A stretch of 64,000 nt of DNA from Gemmatimonadota bacterium (GTDB lineage Bacteria > Gemmatimonadota > Gemmatimonadetes > Gemmatimonadales > Gemmatimonadaceae): contig JAJPIM010000008.1 of NCBI GenBank assembly GCA_021324775.1, positions 62,001 to 126,000 of the forward strand. Reading direction: 5' to 3'. The notes under the pieces are model-generated. The model was not told where the DNA came from and did not search any database. It saw only the letters and a list, made by a program, of their open reading frames with translations. Shown piece after piece: positions 50,693 through 58,963 of the stretch. The position numbers and the translations under genes were made by a program. Positions within the stretch are counted from its first letter, which is position 1. The number at the start of each line of letters is the position of its first letter.

Positions 50693-51739
50693 ATGGACTG
50701 GGTTTGCCGATTGGGCCGGATCGGTGGTTTCGTGGGCGTGGCCGGGACCGCCGCCTGCGGGAAATCGTACATACCAGCCCCACCGCCGGGTCCGGTGCCG
50801 GCCGGCCAGTCCGCGGCGTGTGCGCCCGTAACCGCCCCAGCGGGCCCTATCGCGGTCGCCTTCGCCGGGCCACCTGACTCCGTGGGAGCCAGCGACCCGG
50901 CGGCCGCCGTTGCAGCTCTGCTGACCCAGATCGCAGCCGCCGCGATCGCACCGGCATGCGTGAACACGAGACCGGCTCGGCCCGTCGACACGACGGAGGA
51001 TGGGCAGGATACGGTCGTCGTGCGGCAGGTCGGCGAACGCGGGGCGCGGGATGCGCTCGACCAGGGCGCAGACATCGTGGTGACACGAGACCGGTCGGTG
51101 GTAGCCTATGCAGCGGACAACGCCGGCCTTGTCTCGGTTCCCCTTCCGTGGGACCGCGTCTACGTGTTGGTCGTGCGCCCCGGGCCAGCGTGGCGGGACT
51201 CCGTCGCGGATTCGCTAAGGGAGGCGCTCGCCTCGGATGCGGTCCACGCCGACGCGCGAGCGTTCGGTGCCGGGAGGGTGTCGCCGGGCACTGTTTGCAG
51301 CGGGGATTCGGCTCACCCGGCGAGTGCGGCCGTCGCCCCGCCGCCGGCTGCCAGACGGACCCCAGGTGCAGCGCGCATCCTCTACGACCAGGCGGACAGC
51401 GTTTCGCGCTTTCTGGCCGAGCGGATGGCCGTCCTTGCTTCGACGAGCAGCAGCCTGCTCGCTGGCATGGCACCGGCACTTGGCCGGATGGACACCGAGA
51501 TGTACGCAACGGGACTACCGGCCGGCGAACTGCCGGGGGCGGTGACGGATGGCAGTGGAGGGGCGTACATCATCGCCATTCCGTCCGCGACGCTACAATT
51601 GTGCGGCGAGGCAGGCGCGCTCCCGGCGATCGTTCCATTGATCCAGACGCGAGCCTGGGCCATCGTGCGTCGCGACGGCGTCTCCCGCATCGCCGCGCTC
51701 GGTGGGCGGCCTGTCGTGGCCGAGGTGCGGGCGCCATGA
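50693..51739 (+). CDS. Lipoprotein, probable periplasmic ligand-sensing partner of the adjacent kinase
   Basis: A 348-residue lipoprotein (lipobox VAGTAAC). The segment RDALDQGADIVVTRDRSVVAYAADNAGLVSVPLPWDRVYVLVV resembles a type II periplasmic binding-protein lobe; no enzymatic motif is seen. Its stop overlaps the kinase start (ATGA), so it is translated with the kinase and probably presents a ligand to it. Ligand unknown. The call as sensor partner rests on gene order. Confidence 0.62.
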   Translation: MDWVCRLGRIGGFVGVAGTAACGKSYIPAPPPGPVPAGQSAACAPVTAPAGPIAVAFAGPPDSVGASDPAAAVAALLTQIAAAAIAPACVNTRPARPVDTTEDGQDTVVVRQVGERGARDALDQGADIVVTRDRSVVAYAADNAGLVSVPLPWDRVYVLVVRPGPAWRDSVADSLREALASDAVHADARAFGAGRVSPGTVCSGDSAHPASAAVAPPPAARRTPGAARILYDQADSVSRFLAERMAVLASTSSSLLAGMAPALGRMDTEMYATGLPAGELPGAVTDGSGGAYIIAIPSATLQLCGEAGALPAIVPLIQTRAWAIVRRDGVSRIAALGGRPVVAEVRAP

Positions 51740-53532
51740 CGTTCCGCACCCGGCTCTTCGTCGCGCTCGCCGCGACCGCCGTGATACCGCTGGTCGTCCT
51801 CGCGGCAGGGATCGCCCACGAACTGGACCGGCGGCTCACGGATGCGGACCGGCGGCGCGCTGGTGCCCTCGCGGCGCAAACGCGCCGTGATGTCGAGAAC
51901 GTCGCGTCCGGAGTCGCCGCCCGTCTGGCCTCCGTGCGAGATGGGTTGGCCGACGACAATCGATTTCGCGCGGCTGCGTTGCTGGGCACCGTAGCTGAGC
52001 GCCCCTATCTCCTGGACTACGCCGCGCGCGCGATGCGTCTCTCCGGACTCGCGATGCTGCAGATCGAGAATGACAGCGGCCGGATCCTGAGCTCGGGTCA
52101 CTATCGCAACGAGTACGACCGGCTCGATACCGGACTCGTCTCGGCTCTCCGGCGGGCGCCGGATGGTGTGGCGCTTATGTGGGCACGGACTCCGACCGGT
52201 CCGATTCTGGTCCTCGCGCGTGCCGATTCCCTCCGGCTCGGCGGGCGGCAGTTCCTGCTGGTTGGCGGAGCCGAGGCAGCTCCCCAGGGGCTGGGAGACG
52301 CGACGGCGGACAGCGAGCTGTCGGTGGCGCTGACCGTCCCGCAGCCAACGGGGGAGCCATTCACCGAATCTCCAGGCGTGCCGCAGCTTCGCGTGTCCGG
52401 AGCATCGCTGGTCGCATCGTTCACTTTTCCGGCGATCATCGCCGCACCGAATGGCGGGTACATCCTCTCGCCGGCCAGATTCGATGTCACACAATCACTG
52501 AGCGGGCTACGAGTCCTGCGGGCCGCCGTCTTGTGGTGGTGTCTCGTCTCGGCAGCGTTGGCGGCGGCCGCCGCGCTCATGGCCGCCAACTGGCTCGCCG
52601 AGCGCATCTCGCGGCCGATCCGGATGCTGGCGGAGGAATCCGCACGGGTCGATCTCGTGCCAACTGCCACGGGGCCATCCACCGGGCTCGCCACCGGGTT
52701 TTCGACCGATCGCGCCGACGAGATCGGCGCGCTCGCGCGCGTGCTGGGTACAATGGTGCGACGTCTCCGTACCACCGCCGCGGGACTGCGAGAGGCGGAG
52801 CGGCGTGCGGCAGTGGGTGATCTGGCGCGGCAGGTCACACACGACGTGAAGAACGGGTTGGTGCCGATCCGCCACGTTGTGCGGCATCTCACCGAGATCC
52901 AGCGTTCACAACCCGAGCAACTGGCCGCGGTCTTCGAGGACCGACGGCCGACGCTCGATGCGAGCATCGGGTACCTCGACGAATTGGCCCGCAACTATGC
53001 CAGGCTCAGTCCGCGCATCGACACCGGCCCCTGCGACATCAACGCCGTGGCGGAGACCGTCGCCTCTGGCTATTCGGCGCCGGACACTGCTCCGGGCGCC
53101 GGCGACGCCGCGGCGATCACTCTGCAGCTCGATCCGGATGTCCCGCGGGTGACGGCGGATCCGTTGGTGATACGCCGCATCCTCGAGAACGTCGTGTCGA
53201 ACGCGCTCGACGCGACCGGCCACGCGAGCGGGAGCGTGACGATCACGACACAGCCGGCCGGAGACGACGTGTGCATCACCATCGCGGACAGCGGGCGCGG
53301 GATGAACCCCGATGAACTGCAGGCCGCGTTCAACGACTTCTTCACCACAAAGCCCAACGGCACCGGCCTTGGGCTGTCGATCGTACGGCGACTCATGCGC
53401 GACGTCCACGGCATCCTTCGAGTGGATACGGCTCCCGGGAGCGGAACGCGGGTTACACTCACATTCCCGGGACCCGCCACTGCCAGCGTTGCTGCCATCA
53501 GCGCGACGTCCCTCCGGACGCGCGCATCGTGA
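51736..53532 (+). CDS. Membrane sensor histidine kinase (NtrB/AtoS-like)
   Basis: A 598-residue kinase; the real start is the ATG at 51736, in the ATGA overlap, not the longer track ORF. Order: TM1 (about 7-26), a periplasmic sensor domain (about 30-255), TM2 (about 262-285), HAMP, HisKA with H369 in RQVTHDVKNGLVPIRH, then the HATPase with NVVSNALDATG, DSGRGM and NGTGLGLSIVRR. Its cognate regulator is the next gene, overlapping by GTGA. It senses an envelope signal, perhaps through the upstream lipoprotein. Confidence 0.92.
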   Translation: MTFRTRLFVALAATAVIPLVVLAAGIAHELDRRLTDADRRRAGALAAQTRRDVENVASGVAARLASVRDGLADDNRFRAAALLGTVAERPYLLDYAARAMRLSGLAMLQIENDSGRILSSGHYRNEYDRLDTGLVSALRRAPDGVALMWARTPTGPILVLARADSLRLGGRQFLLVGGAEAAPQGLGDATADSELSVALTVPQPTGEPFTESPGVPQLRVSGASLVASFTFPAIIAAPNGGYILSPARFDVTQSLSGLRVLRAAVLWWCLVSAALAAAAALMAANWLAERISRPIRMLAEESARVDLVPTATGPSTGLATGFSTDRADEIGALARVLGTMVRRLRTTAAGLREAERRAAVGDLARQVTHDVKNGLVPIRHVVRHLTEIQRSQPEQLAAVFEDRRPTLDASIGYLDELARNYARLSPRIDTGPCDINAVAETVASGYSAPDTAPGAGDAAAITLQLDPDVPRVTADPLVIRRILENVVSNALDATGHASGSVTITTQPAGDDVCITIADSGRGMNPDELQAAFNDFFTTKPNGTGLGLSIVRRLMRDVHGILRVDTAPGSGTRVTLTFPGPATASVAAISATSLRTRAS

Positions 53533-53540
53533 GGATCGGC

Positions 53541-54914
53541 ATGTCCACCATACTCGTGTGCGATGACAACATCGCCGTCGCGGAGCAGTACGCCTACGAT
53601 CTCCGACGCCTCGGCCACCATGATGTCCAGGTCGCGGGATCAGGCGCCGCCGCGCTCGACGTGCTGAGCCGCGACGCGATCGATTGCGTGGTGCTCGATC
53701 TCGAGATGCCCGGTGTGGACGGATTCGGCGTTCTCCAGGCACTGCAGGACCGCGGATCTCCCGTGCCTGTCATCGTCTACACCGGGACGGGCAGCTATGA
53801 CCGGTGCGTGGAGGCCATTCGCCGCGGTGCGCTGGCGTTCATCGACAAGGAGGAGCCAGTCGAGCGAGTCGCGCACGAGATCGAGATGGCCATCGAGCGC
53901 CGGCGCATGCGGGACGAGATCGCCATGCTGCGCCGCTATGCCGATGATGAGAGCGCGCTGCTCGGGGCCAGTCCTGCGATGCGCGCGCTCAAGGACGCGA
54001 TCGTCCGTGTAGCGCCGATCCCGAGTACGGTGCTGATCGCAGGTGAGAGTGGGTCGGGCAAAGAGCTGGTCGCCCGTGATGTCCACCGGTTGGGAGCCAA
54101 TCCGCGCGAGCCATTCGTGGCCGTCAACTGCGCAGCCCTGCCGGACCAACTCGTCGAGAGTGAGCTGTTCGGTCACGAGCGCGGGGCGTTTTCCGGCGCC
54201 GTGGTGCAGCGCAAGGGTGCGTTCGAGAGCGCGGGACGCGGCACGCTCTTCCTGGACGAAATCGGGGACCTGCCGCTTCCGGCGCAGGCGAAACTCCTGC
54301 GAGTGCTCGAGGAGCGCGCGATCGTCCGGTTGGGCAGCTCGCGTGCGCTGCCAGTGCCTGCGCGCGTGATCGCCGCCACGAACCGCGACCTCGCCGCCGA
54401 TGCGGAGGCGGGGCGGTTCCGCAAGGATCTGTACTTTCGCCTCAATACGCACGTGCTTCGCGTGCCACCGCTCCGCGACCGCCTCTCGGACGTCCCCGAA
54501 CTCGTCGGCCGGCTGCTGGAGTCGACGTGCGGGCGCTTCCGATGCCGTCGCAAGCGGCTCGGGCCGGCCGTCATCCCCCTGCTCATGGCCTACGACTGGC
54601 ACCAGAACAACGTGCGCGAGCTTCGGAACGTCGTGGAGCGGATGGTCATCGCATCGGACGGCGATACGATCGGGCCGGAGCATGTGCCGCTGGAGATCCG
54701 GGAAGCCGGCGTGTCGCGGGATACGGCGGGCGCAATGCCGGGGCGCAGCTTCCTCGAGCGGAAAGCCGAGGCCGAGCGGCAGATCCTGATCGCTGCGCTC
54801 GACCAGCACGACTGGCACGTCACGAAGACCGCGCAGGATCTGGAGCTGGCCGATCACGCCAGTCTGTTGAAGATCATGCGGCGGCACGGTCTGACGCGGC
54901 CGTCGACGGCCTGA
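53541..54914 (+). CDS. NtrC-family sigma54-dependent response regulator
   Basis: A 457-residue regulator with a receiver domain (CDDNIAV, phospho-acceptor Asp in VVLDLEMPG, DKEEP), a sigma54-interaction AAA+ domain with Walker A GESGSGKE, the GAFSGA loop (the canonical form is GAFTGA), FLDEIGDLP, and R-finger blocks, then a short Fis-like HTH (WHVTKTAQDLELADHASLLKIMRRHG). GTG 53529 (overlapping the kinase stop) or ATG 53541 may start it; the latter begins the receiver. The palindrome pair and possible sigma54 promoter just downstream suggest it activates the TPR lipoprotein gene. Confidence 0.93.
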   Translation: MSTILVCDDNIAVAEQYAYDLRRLGHHDVQVAGSGAAALDVLSRDAIDCVVLDLEMPGVDGFGVLQALQDRGSPVPVIVYTGTGSYDRCVEAIRRGALAFIDKEEPVERVAHEIEMAIERRRMRDEIAMLRRYADDESALLGASPAMRALKDAIVRVAPIPSTVLIAGESGSGKELVARDVHRLGANPREPFVAVNCAALPDQLVESELFGHERGAFSGAVVQRKGAFESAGRGTLFLDEIGDLPLPAQAKLLRVLEERAIVRLGSSRALPVPARVIAATNRDLAADAEAGRFRKDLYFRLNTHVLRVPPLRDRLSDVPELVGRLLESTCGRFRCRRKRLGPAVIPLLMAYDWHQNNVRELRNVVERMVIASDGDTIGPEHVPLEIREAGVSRDTAGAMPGRSFLERKAEAERQILIAALDQHDWHVTKTAQDLELADHASLLKIMRRHGLTRPSTA

Positions 54915-54960
54915 CAACTCCACCCTCGACCGTACCAGGCCGCATCGCGGCGCCGGCCGC

Positions 54961-55010
54961 GTGTCCGTATGGACACATCCGACGGTTTCCGGGCGTGTCC
55001 ATCGCGACAC
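54961..55010 (+). promoter_or_regulatory. Paired 16-bp palindromes, candidate enhancer sites for the NtrC-type regulator
   Basis: GTGTCCGTATGGACAC (54961-54976, perfect 6-bp arms) and GTGTCCATCGCGACAC (54995-55010, 5-bp arms). Centres are 34 bp apart, close to three helical turns, and about 100-150 bp upstream of the candidate sigma54 promoter, the usual position for enhancer-binding proteins. Confidence 0.6.
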
Positions 55011-55108
55011 GATCCGCGTCGCGCGACCGATCCCAAGCCGTGAACGGAGAGTCGTAACCCACATCGCATCATGTGGTTCGTCGTGACGGTCGCGGCGAGC
55101 CAAGTCGC

Positions 55109-55122
55109 GGCCGTGCGCTTGC
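55109..55122 (+). promoter_or_regulatory. Candidate sigma54 (-24/-12) promoter of the TPR lipoprotein gene
   Basis: GGCCGTGCGCTTGC has the invariant GG and GC with 10 bases between and TTGC at -12. The -24 half (CGGCCG) is only a partial match to TGGCAC. Transcription would start near 55134, 60 bases before the ATG. Confidence 0.45.
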
Positions 55123-55194
55123 CTTTCCTGAACCTCACTCACCGTAGCACCGGCCAGCGCCCGTCGCCGGGCGCGACACCTCAGGAGGTTCAGT

Positions 55195-56238
55195 ATGTAC
55201 GCGCACTCCCAACCCCGCGCCGTTGCGATCACCGCGATGGCAATCCTCTGTGCCGCCGCGTGTGGCGGCTCACGAGGTACCGCCCGGACCGTGGATCGCG
55301 ACGCGGCCAGTCCGGGCCCGGTGGCCACTCCGGCACCGGCGCCCGTCGCATCCACTTCCGCGACGGCCGACCCCAACGTGTCCTACGCGACTGCCGAATC
55401 GGCCTACACGACGCATCGCTACGCGGACGCGGAGGCGATGTTCAGCAACTATGCGGCCCGGCATCCGCAGAACGTGTGGGGCCACTACATGCGTGGTCTG
55501 TCGGCATGGAAGGCAGGGCAGCTCGACACCGCGCGGGCCGCGTTCGAGACGGCGCTCGCGATCGATCCCGGACACACGAAGAGCCTCATCAACTTGAGCC
55601 GGGTTCTTCTGGAGCAGCGGCGGCCCAACGATGCGCTCGACCGTATCAACGTCGTCCTCGCGGCCGATTCCACGTCTGGCGAAGCGTGGCGCGTGCTGGG
55701 ACGCGTGCAGAGCAGCCTCGGTCACCGGACCGACGCACTCAGCGCCTACCGTGCCGCGATCGCGCTGGACTCGACCGATGTCTGGTCAATGAACAACATG
55801 GGACTGCTGCTGATCGGCGCCGGGCAGTACACCGATGCCCTGGGGCCGCTCGCGAGGGCAGTGCAGCTCGACTCCGGCGTGAGCGTCTTCCACAACAACC
55901 TTGGCATCGCGCTCGAGCGCAGCGGGCACGTGACTGCCGCGGCGGGTGCGTATCAGGATGCGCTCAGCACGGACAGCACGTATACCAAAGCCCGGGTGAG
56001 CCTCGCACGGGTCACAGGACGGCAGGACACGCCGGGCGCCGAGCCGGTGGATGTGGTTGCGCTGGGCACACAGTTCGCGGCGCAGATCAATGACTGGCGT
56101 GCCGGACACGATGCGGAGACCACAGCCGCGTGTGACAGCACAACTCCGGCGGCCGGTGCGAGCGGAAGCGGTGGCAACAACAGCGCCGGCCAAGCGAGTA
56201 CGAATAAGCCGGCCGATCCGGCGGCGCCGAAGCCGTGA
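55195..56238 (+). CDS. TPR-repeat lipoprotein
   Basis: A 347-residue lipoprotein (lipobox LCAAAC) with about five TPR units, each with the A/G-x-x-Y/L pattern (NVWGHYMRGLSAWKAGQLDTARAAFETALAID, NLSRVLLEQRRPNDALDRI, AWRVLGRVQSSLGHRTDAL, NNMGLLLIGAGQYTDALGPL, NNLGIALERSGHVTAAAGAY). It is a likely scaffold at the periplasmic face. CAGGAGG precedes the ATG. Its position behind the palindromes and candidate sigma54 promoter suggests control by the upstream kinase/regulator pair. The C terminus is Gly/Ser/Pro-rich and flexible. Confidence 0.88.
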   Translation: MYAHSQPRAVAITAMAILCAAACGGSRGTARTVDRDAASPGPVATPAPAPVASTSATADPNVSYATAESAYTTHRYADAEAMFSNYAARHPQNVWGHYMRGLSAWKAGQLDTARAAFETALAIDPGHTKSLINLSRVLLEQRRPNDALDRINVVLAADSTSGEAWRVLGRVQSSLGHRTDALSAYRAAIALDSTDVWSMNNMGLLLIGAGQYTDALGPLARAVQLDSGVSVFHNNLGIALERSGHVTAAAGAYQDALSTDSTYTKARVSLARVTGRQDTPGAEPVDVVALGTQFAAQINDWRAGHDAETTAACDSTTPAAGASGSGGNNSAGQASTNKPADPAAPKP

Positions 56239-56266
56239 ATGCCGGTGCGCGCGATGGAGGGCCGGG

Positions 56267-56313
56267 CGCGGCGGTGCGGACTGGAATCCGTACCGCCGCG
56301 TCTGGCGTTTTTT
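56267..56313 (+). terminator. Intrinsic terminator after the TPR lipoprotein gene
   Basis: A 14-bp stem CGCGGCGGTGCGGA / TCCGTACCGCCGCG with one G-T pair and a 6-base loop, followed by TCTGGCG and six T. It does not belong to the GCCGGCTGC family. Confidence 0.85.
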
Positions 56314-56335
56314 CGGGTGGCGGCGTGCCCCTGGA

Positions 56336-57757
56336 TCAGGGCGCGCTGGCGGTGCCGGCTCCTCCGCGGCCCATCTCGAGATAATCAGCCGCGAGATGCG
56401 CCAGGATGCGCATCCCCGTCGGGAAGGCGCGCTCGTCGGCGTAGAACTTCGGCGAGTGGTTCGGTGCGGCGGTTTGCCAGTTCGAATCGGGCGGGGTCAC
56501 GCCCAGATGGACATACAGTGCTGGGGCGCGCTTCCCGTAGAAGGAAAAATCTTCCGATCCGGTCACCAGCGGGCTCTCGACGACACCGGAGTCGCCGACC
56601 ACGCGCCGCAATACCGGAAGCATCTTCGCGGTAAGCGCCGGATCGTTGACGGTCACGGGATAGCGAAGGTCGACATTGACGTCTGCCGTGGCCCCCGCGC
56701 TTTGCGCGATCAACTGGGTGGTGCGGATGACGCGCTCGCGAATGTCGCGGCGCATTGTGGAGTCGAACGTCCGGATCGTACCCAGCATGACGACGCTGTC
56801 GGGGATGATGTTGCCGCGCACGCCGCCCTGGATGCTGCCGATCGTGACGACGGCGGGCCCCGCGGTGAGATCGGTCTGCCGGCTGACGATGGTCTGGAGT
56901 CCGGTTACGATCTGTGCCGCGACGGTGATCGGATCGACACCTTTCCACGGCAGCGCGCCGTGCGTCTGCCGGCCGTGGACGACGATGGTGATCGGGTCAC
57001 TGCTCGCCATGAAGGGACCGGACCGGTACAGCACGTGGCCCAGCACGAACGGGACGACGTGCAGGCCGAACACCGCGTCTGGCTTGGGGTCGTCGAGTGC
57101 GCCTTCGCGCACCATGAGCTCGGCCCCGCCATCCTCACCGGCAGGCGCCATCTCTTCCGCGGGCTGGAACAGGAAGATCACCGTGCCCGGCAAATTGCGC
57201 CGGACACTGGAGAGGACCTCCGCGACGCCCATGAGCATCGCGGTGTGCGTATCGTGTCCGCATGCGTGCATCACCCCGACGTCCTGGCCGTTGTAGGTGG
57301 TGCGGACGGTTGACGCGAAGGGCAGGCCGGCTGGCTCGGTGACGGGCAGGGCGTCCATATCGGCGCGGAGCGCGACGACGGGGCCGGGACGGCCCCCGCG
57401 CAGGATGCCGACGACACCAGTGTGGGCCACACCGGTGCGGACGGTCATCCCGAGCGACGTGAGGTGATCGGCGACGAGCTTCGATGTGCGAAACTCGCGG
57501 TTGCCGAGCTCCGGGTGCTGGTGGATGTCACGGCGCCAGGCGACGACCTTGTCGGACACCGCGGCCACGGCGCGGTCGATCGCGGCATTGAGAGCGGCGG
57601 CCGAGGATGCGGATTGCGCGCGCACGGGGAGCGGGGCCGCGACCAGCACGGTGGCAGCGAGGATGATCAGGGTGCGCCGTCCCGCCGGACTCCGGCCGGC
57701 CTTGCGAACACGGCGGGCATTGACCGCGGGGCGGGAATTGCTCACAATCTGGGACAT
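56336..57757 (-). CDS. Exported M20-family amidohydrolase
   Basis: A 473-residue metalloamidase with a signal peptide (RRTLIILAATVLVAAPLPVRAQ), unlike the cytoplasmic paralogue at 41949. The M20 blocks are clear: WRRDIHQHPELGNREF, LRADMDALPVTEPAGLPFAS, MHACGHDTHTAM, FLFQPAEEM, and GSEDFSFYGKRAPALYVHLG. It probably cleaves N-acyl amino acids or small amides in the periplasm. It is convergent with the TPR gene across a terminator. The acyl group is unknown. Confidence 0.9.
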   Translation of the reverse strand: MSQIVSNSRPAVNARRVRKAGRSPAGRRTLIILAATVLVAAPLPVRAQSASSAAALNAAIDRAVAAVSDKVVAWRRDIHQHPELGNREFRTSKLVADHLTSLGMTVRTGVAHTGVVGILRGGRPGPVVALRADMDALPVTEPAGLPFASTVRTTYNGQDVGVMHACGHDTHTAMLMGVAEVLSSVRRNLPGTVIFLFQPAEEMAPAGEDGGAELMVREGALDDPKPDAVFGLHVVPFVLGHVLYRSGPFMASSDPITIVVHGRQTHGALPWKGVDPITVAAQIVTGLQTIVSRQTDLTAGPAVVTIGSIQGGVRGNIIPDSVVMLGTIRTFDSTMRRDIRERVIRTTQLIAQSAGATADVNVDLRYPVTVNDPALTAKMLPVLRRVVGDSGVVESPLVTGSEDFSFYGKRAPALYVHLGVTPPDSNWQTAAPNHSPKFYADERAFPTGMRILAHLAADYLEMGRGGAGTASAP

Positions 57758-57863
57758 CTGATTTCCTCGGCCGACAGGAAAGTGGCGGATCTCCAGGCGC
57801 GGGGCCCGTGCAGGAGGTCCAACATTATACAGCCTCTGATACGGTGTGTGGGCTGGCTTGGGC

Positions 57864-57883
57864 GGGCCGGTCGCGACCGGCCC
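57864..57883. repeat. Perfect 20-base palindrome
   Basis: GGGCCGGTCGCGACCGGCCC reads the same on both strands. It directly precedes the 42-bp tandem repeat array and resembles the GC-rich palindromic units of MITE/REP-like elements. Confidence 0.8.
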
Positions 57884-57892
57884 CTACCAGGG

Positions 57893-58019
57893 ACGAATTC
57901 TGATCGCTGCGCGGGCATCAATCGGCGGCCACAGACGAATTCTGATCGCTGCACGGGCATCAATCGGCGGCCACAGACGCAATTCTGAGCGTCGCCCGGG
58001 CATTGAACGGGCGACAAAG
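57893..58019. repeat. Tandem repeat, 42-bp unit, about three copies
   Basis: Units at 57893-57934 and 57935-57976 differ at one base; a third, diverged copy follows to about 58019. Each begins ACGAATTCTGATCGCTGC and ends CGGCGGCCACAG. The array ends just before the deacetylase start codon, so it is also that gene's 5' region. Confidence 0.85.
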
Positions 58020-58033
58020 GGGCGACCGGCGAC

Positions 58034-58921
58034 GTGACGTTTCGGGACGTGCTGATACCACAGTCGCGTGCAGACGACGCGCACAGCGGTGCACGACACA
58101 ATGGTGCGCCGAAGAAGGCCGGTGCGTCCGCCCACAGTGCCGCGGGCCGGCCGGTCCCGCCCGTCCTGGTTTATCACAAGGTCGAGTGCCGGAACGAGTT
58201 CGGCGTCACGCGGCTCTCCCCGCGGCGCTTCGCCGGACAGATCGAAGCGTTGGCCGTTGGCGGCTGGCGAACACTGACGCTGAACGAGCTGGCGGCAGTA
58301 TTGGCGGGGACGCGGGCGGCGGGACCGCGTGAGGTCGCGATCACATTCGATGATGCCTACCGCGGACTCAGGGACTACGCCTTTCCGGCGCTGGCGGATG
58401 CCGGTTTCACGGCGGCGTGCGCCGTGATCACTGAGTACGCGGGCCGGCTCAACCGATGGGACGTGGCCATCGGTGGCCGGCGGTTCGCGCATCTCGCGTG
58501 GCGCGACATCGCGCGATGGCATGGGCGCGGCATCGAGTTCATCTCGCATACCGCGACGCACCCGCGGCTGTCGTGGCTCGAGGCGGATCAGGCCGCGTTG
58601 GAACTCACGCGGTCGCGCACGATGCTGGAGATGGTACTCGGCGCGCCGGTCCAGGCCATAGCGTATCCATATGGGGCGGCGGGACCCCGAGAGCGTGAGC
58701 TGGCGCGTGCGGCAGGCTACAGACTCGGATTCGCGGTACTCTCGCGGTGGCGCGGCGATGTGCTGGCGGTACCGCGCACGCCGGTTTACCCGTGGTCCAC
58801 GTCGCCGCCGGTCGCCGGACCGTGGGGTGTGCTCGAGCGGTCCGCGGCGCAGATTGTCACTCGCGGGTCGTTCGTGGGTGCCATGTGGCGCCATGCACAT
58901 TCTGCCAGCCCGCGTACCTGA
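58034..58921 (+). CDS. Polysaccharide deacetylase (NodB/CE4) family protein
   Basis: A 295-residue CE4 enzyme. Motif 1 is VAITFDDAYRG (catalytic base and metal Asp), motif 2 is FISHTATHPRLS (two metal His); AYPYGAAG and PRTPVYPW complete the NodB core. It removes N-acetyl groups from chitin-, peptidoglycan- or exopolysaccharide-type glycans. No signal peptide is evident: the first 40 residues are polar and low in conservation, so it may act inside the cell on lipid-linked sugars. The GTG at 58034 follows the tandem repeats. Confidence 0.9.
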   Translation: MTFRDVLIPQSRADDAHSGARHNGAPKKAGASAHSAAGRPVPPVLVYHKVECRNEFGVTRLSPRRFAGQIEALAVGGWRTLTLNELAAVLAGTRAAGPREVAITFDDAYRGLRDYAFPALADAGFTAACAVITEYAGRLNRWDVAIGGRRFAHLAWRDIARWHGRGIEFISHTATHPRLSWLEADQAALELTRSRTMLEMVLGAPVQAIAYPYGAAGPRERELARAAGYRLGFAVLSRWRGDVLAVPRTPVYPWSTSPPVAGPWGVLERSAAQIVTRGSFVGAMWRHAHSASPRT

Positions 58922-58963
58922 CCGGACCTCTGGCCGGTGCTCCGGCCAGGGGGGCTGGATGAC

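Noticed and set aside
57893-58019. Possible CRISPR array
   Set aside because: The 42-bp units are directly abutting with no variable spacers and no cas genes nearby.
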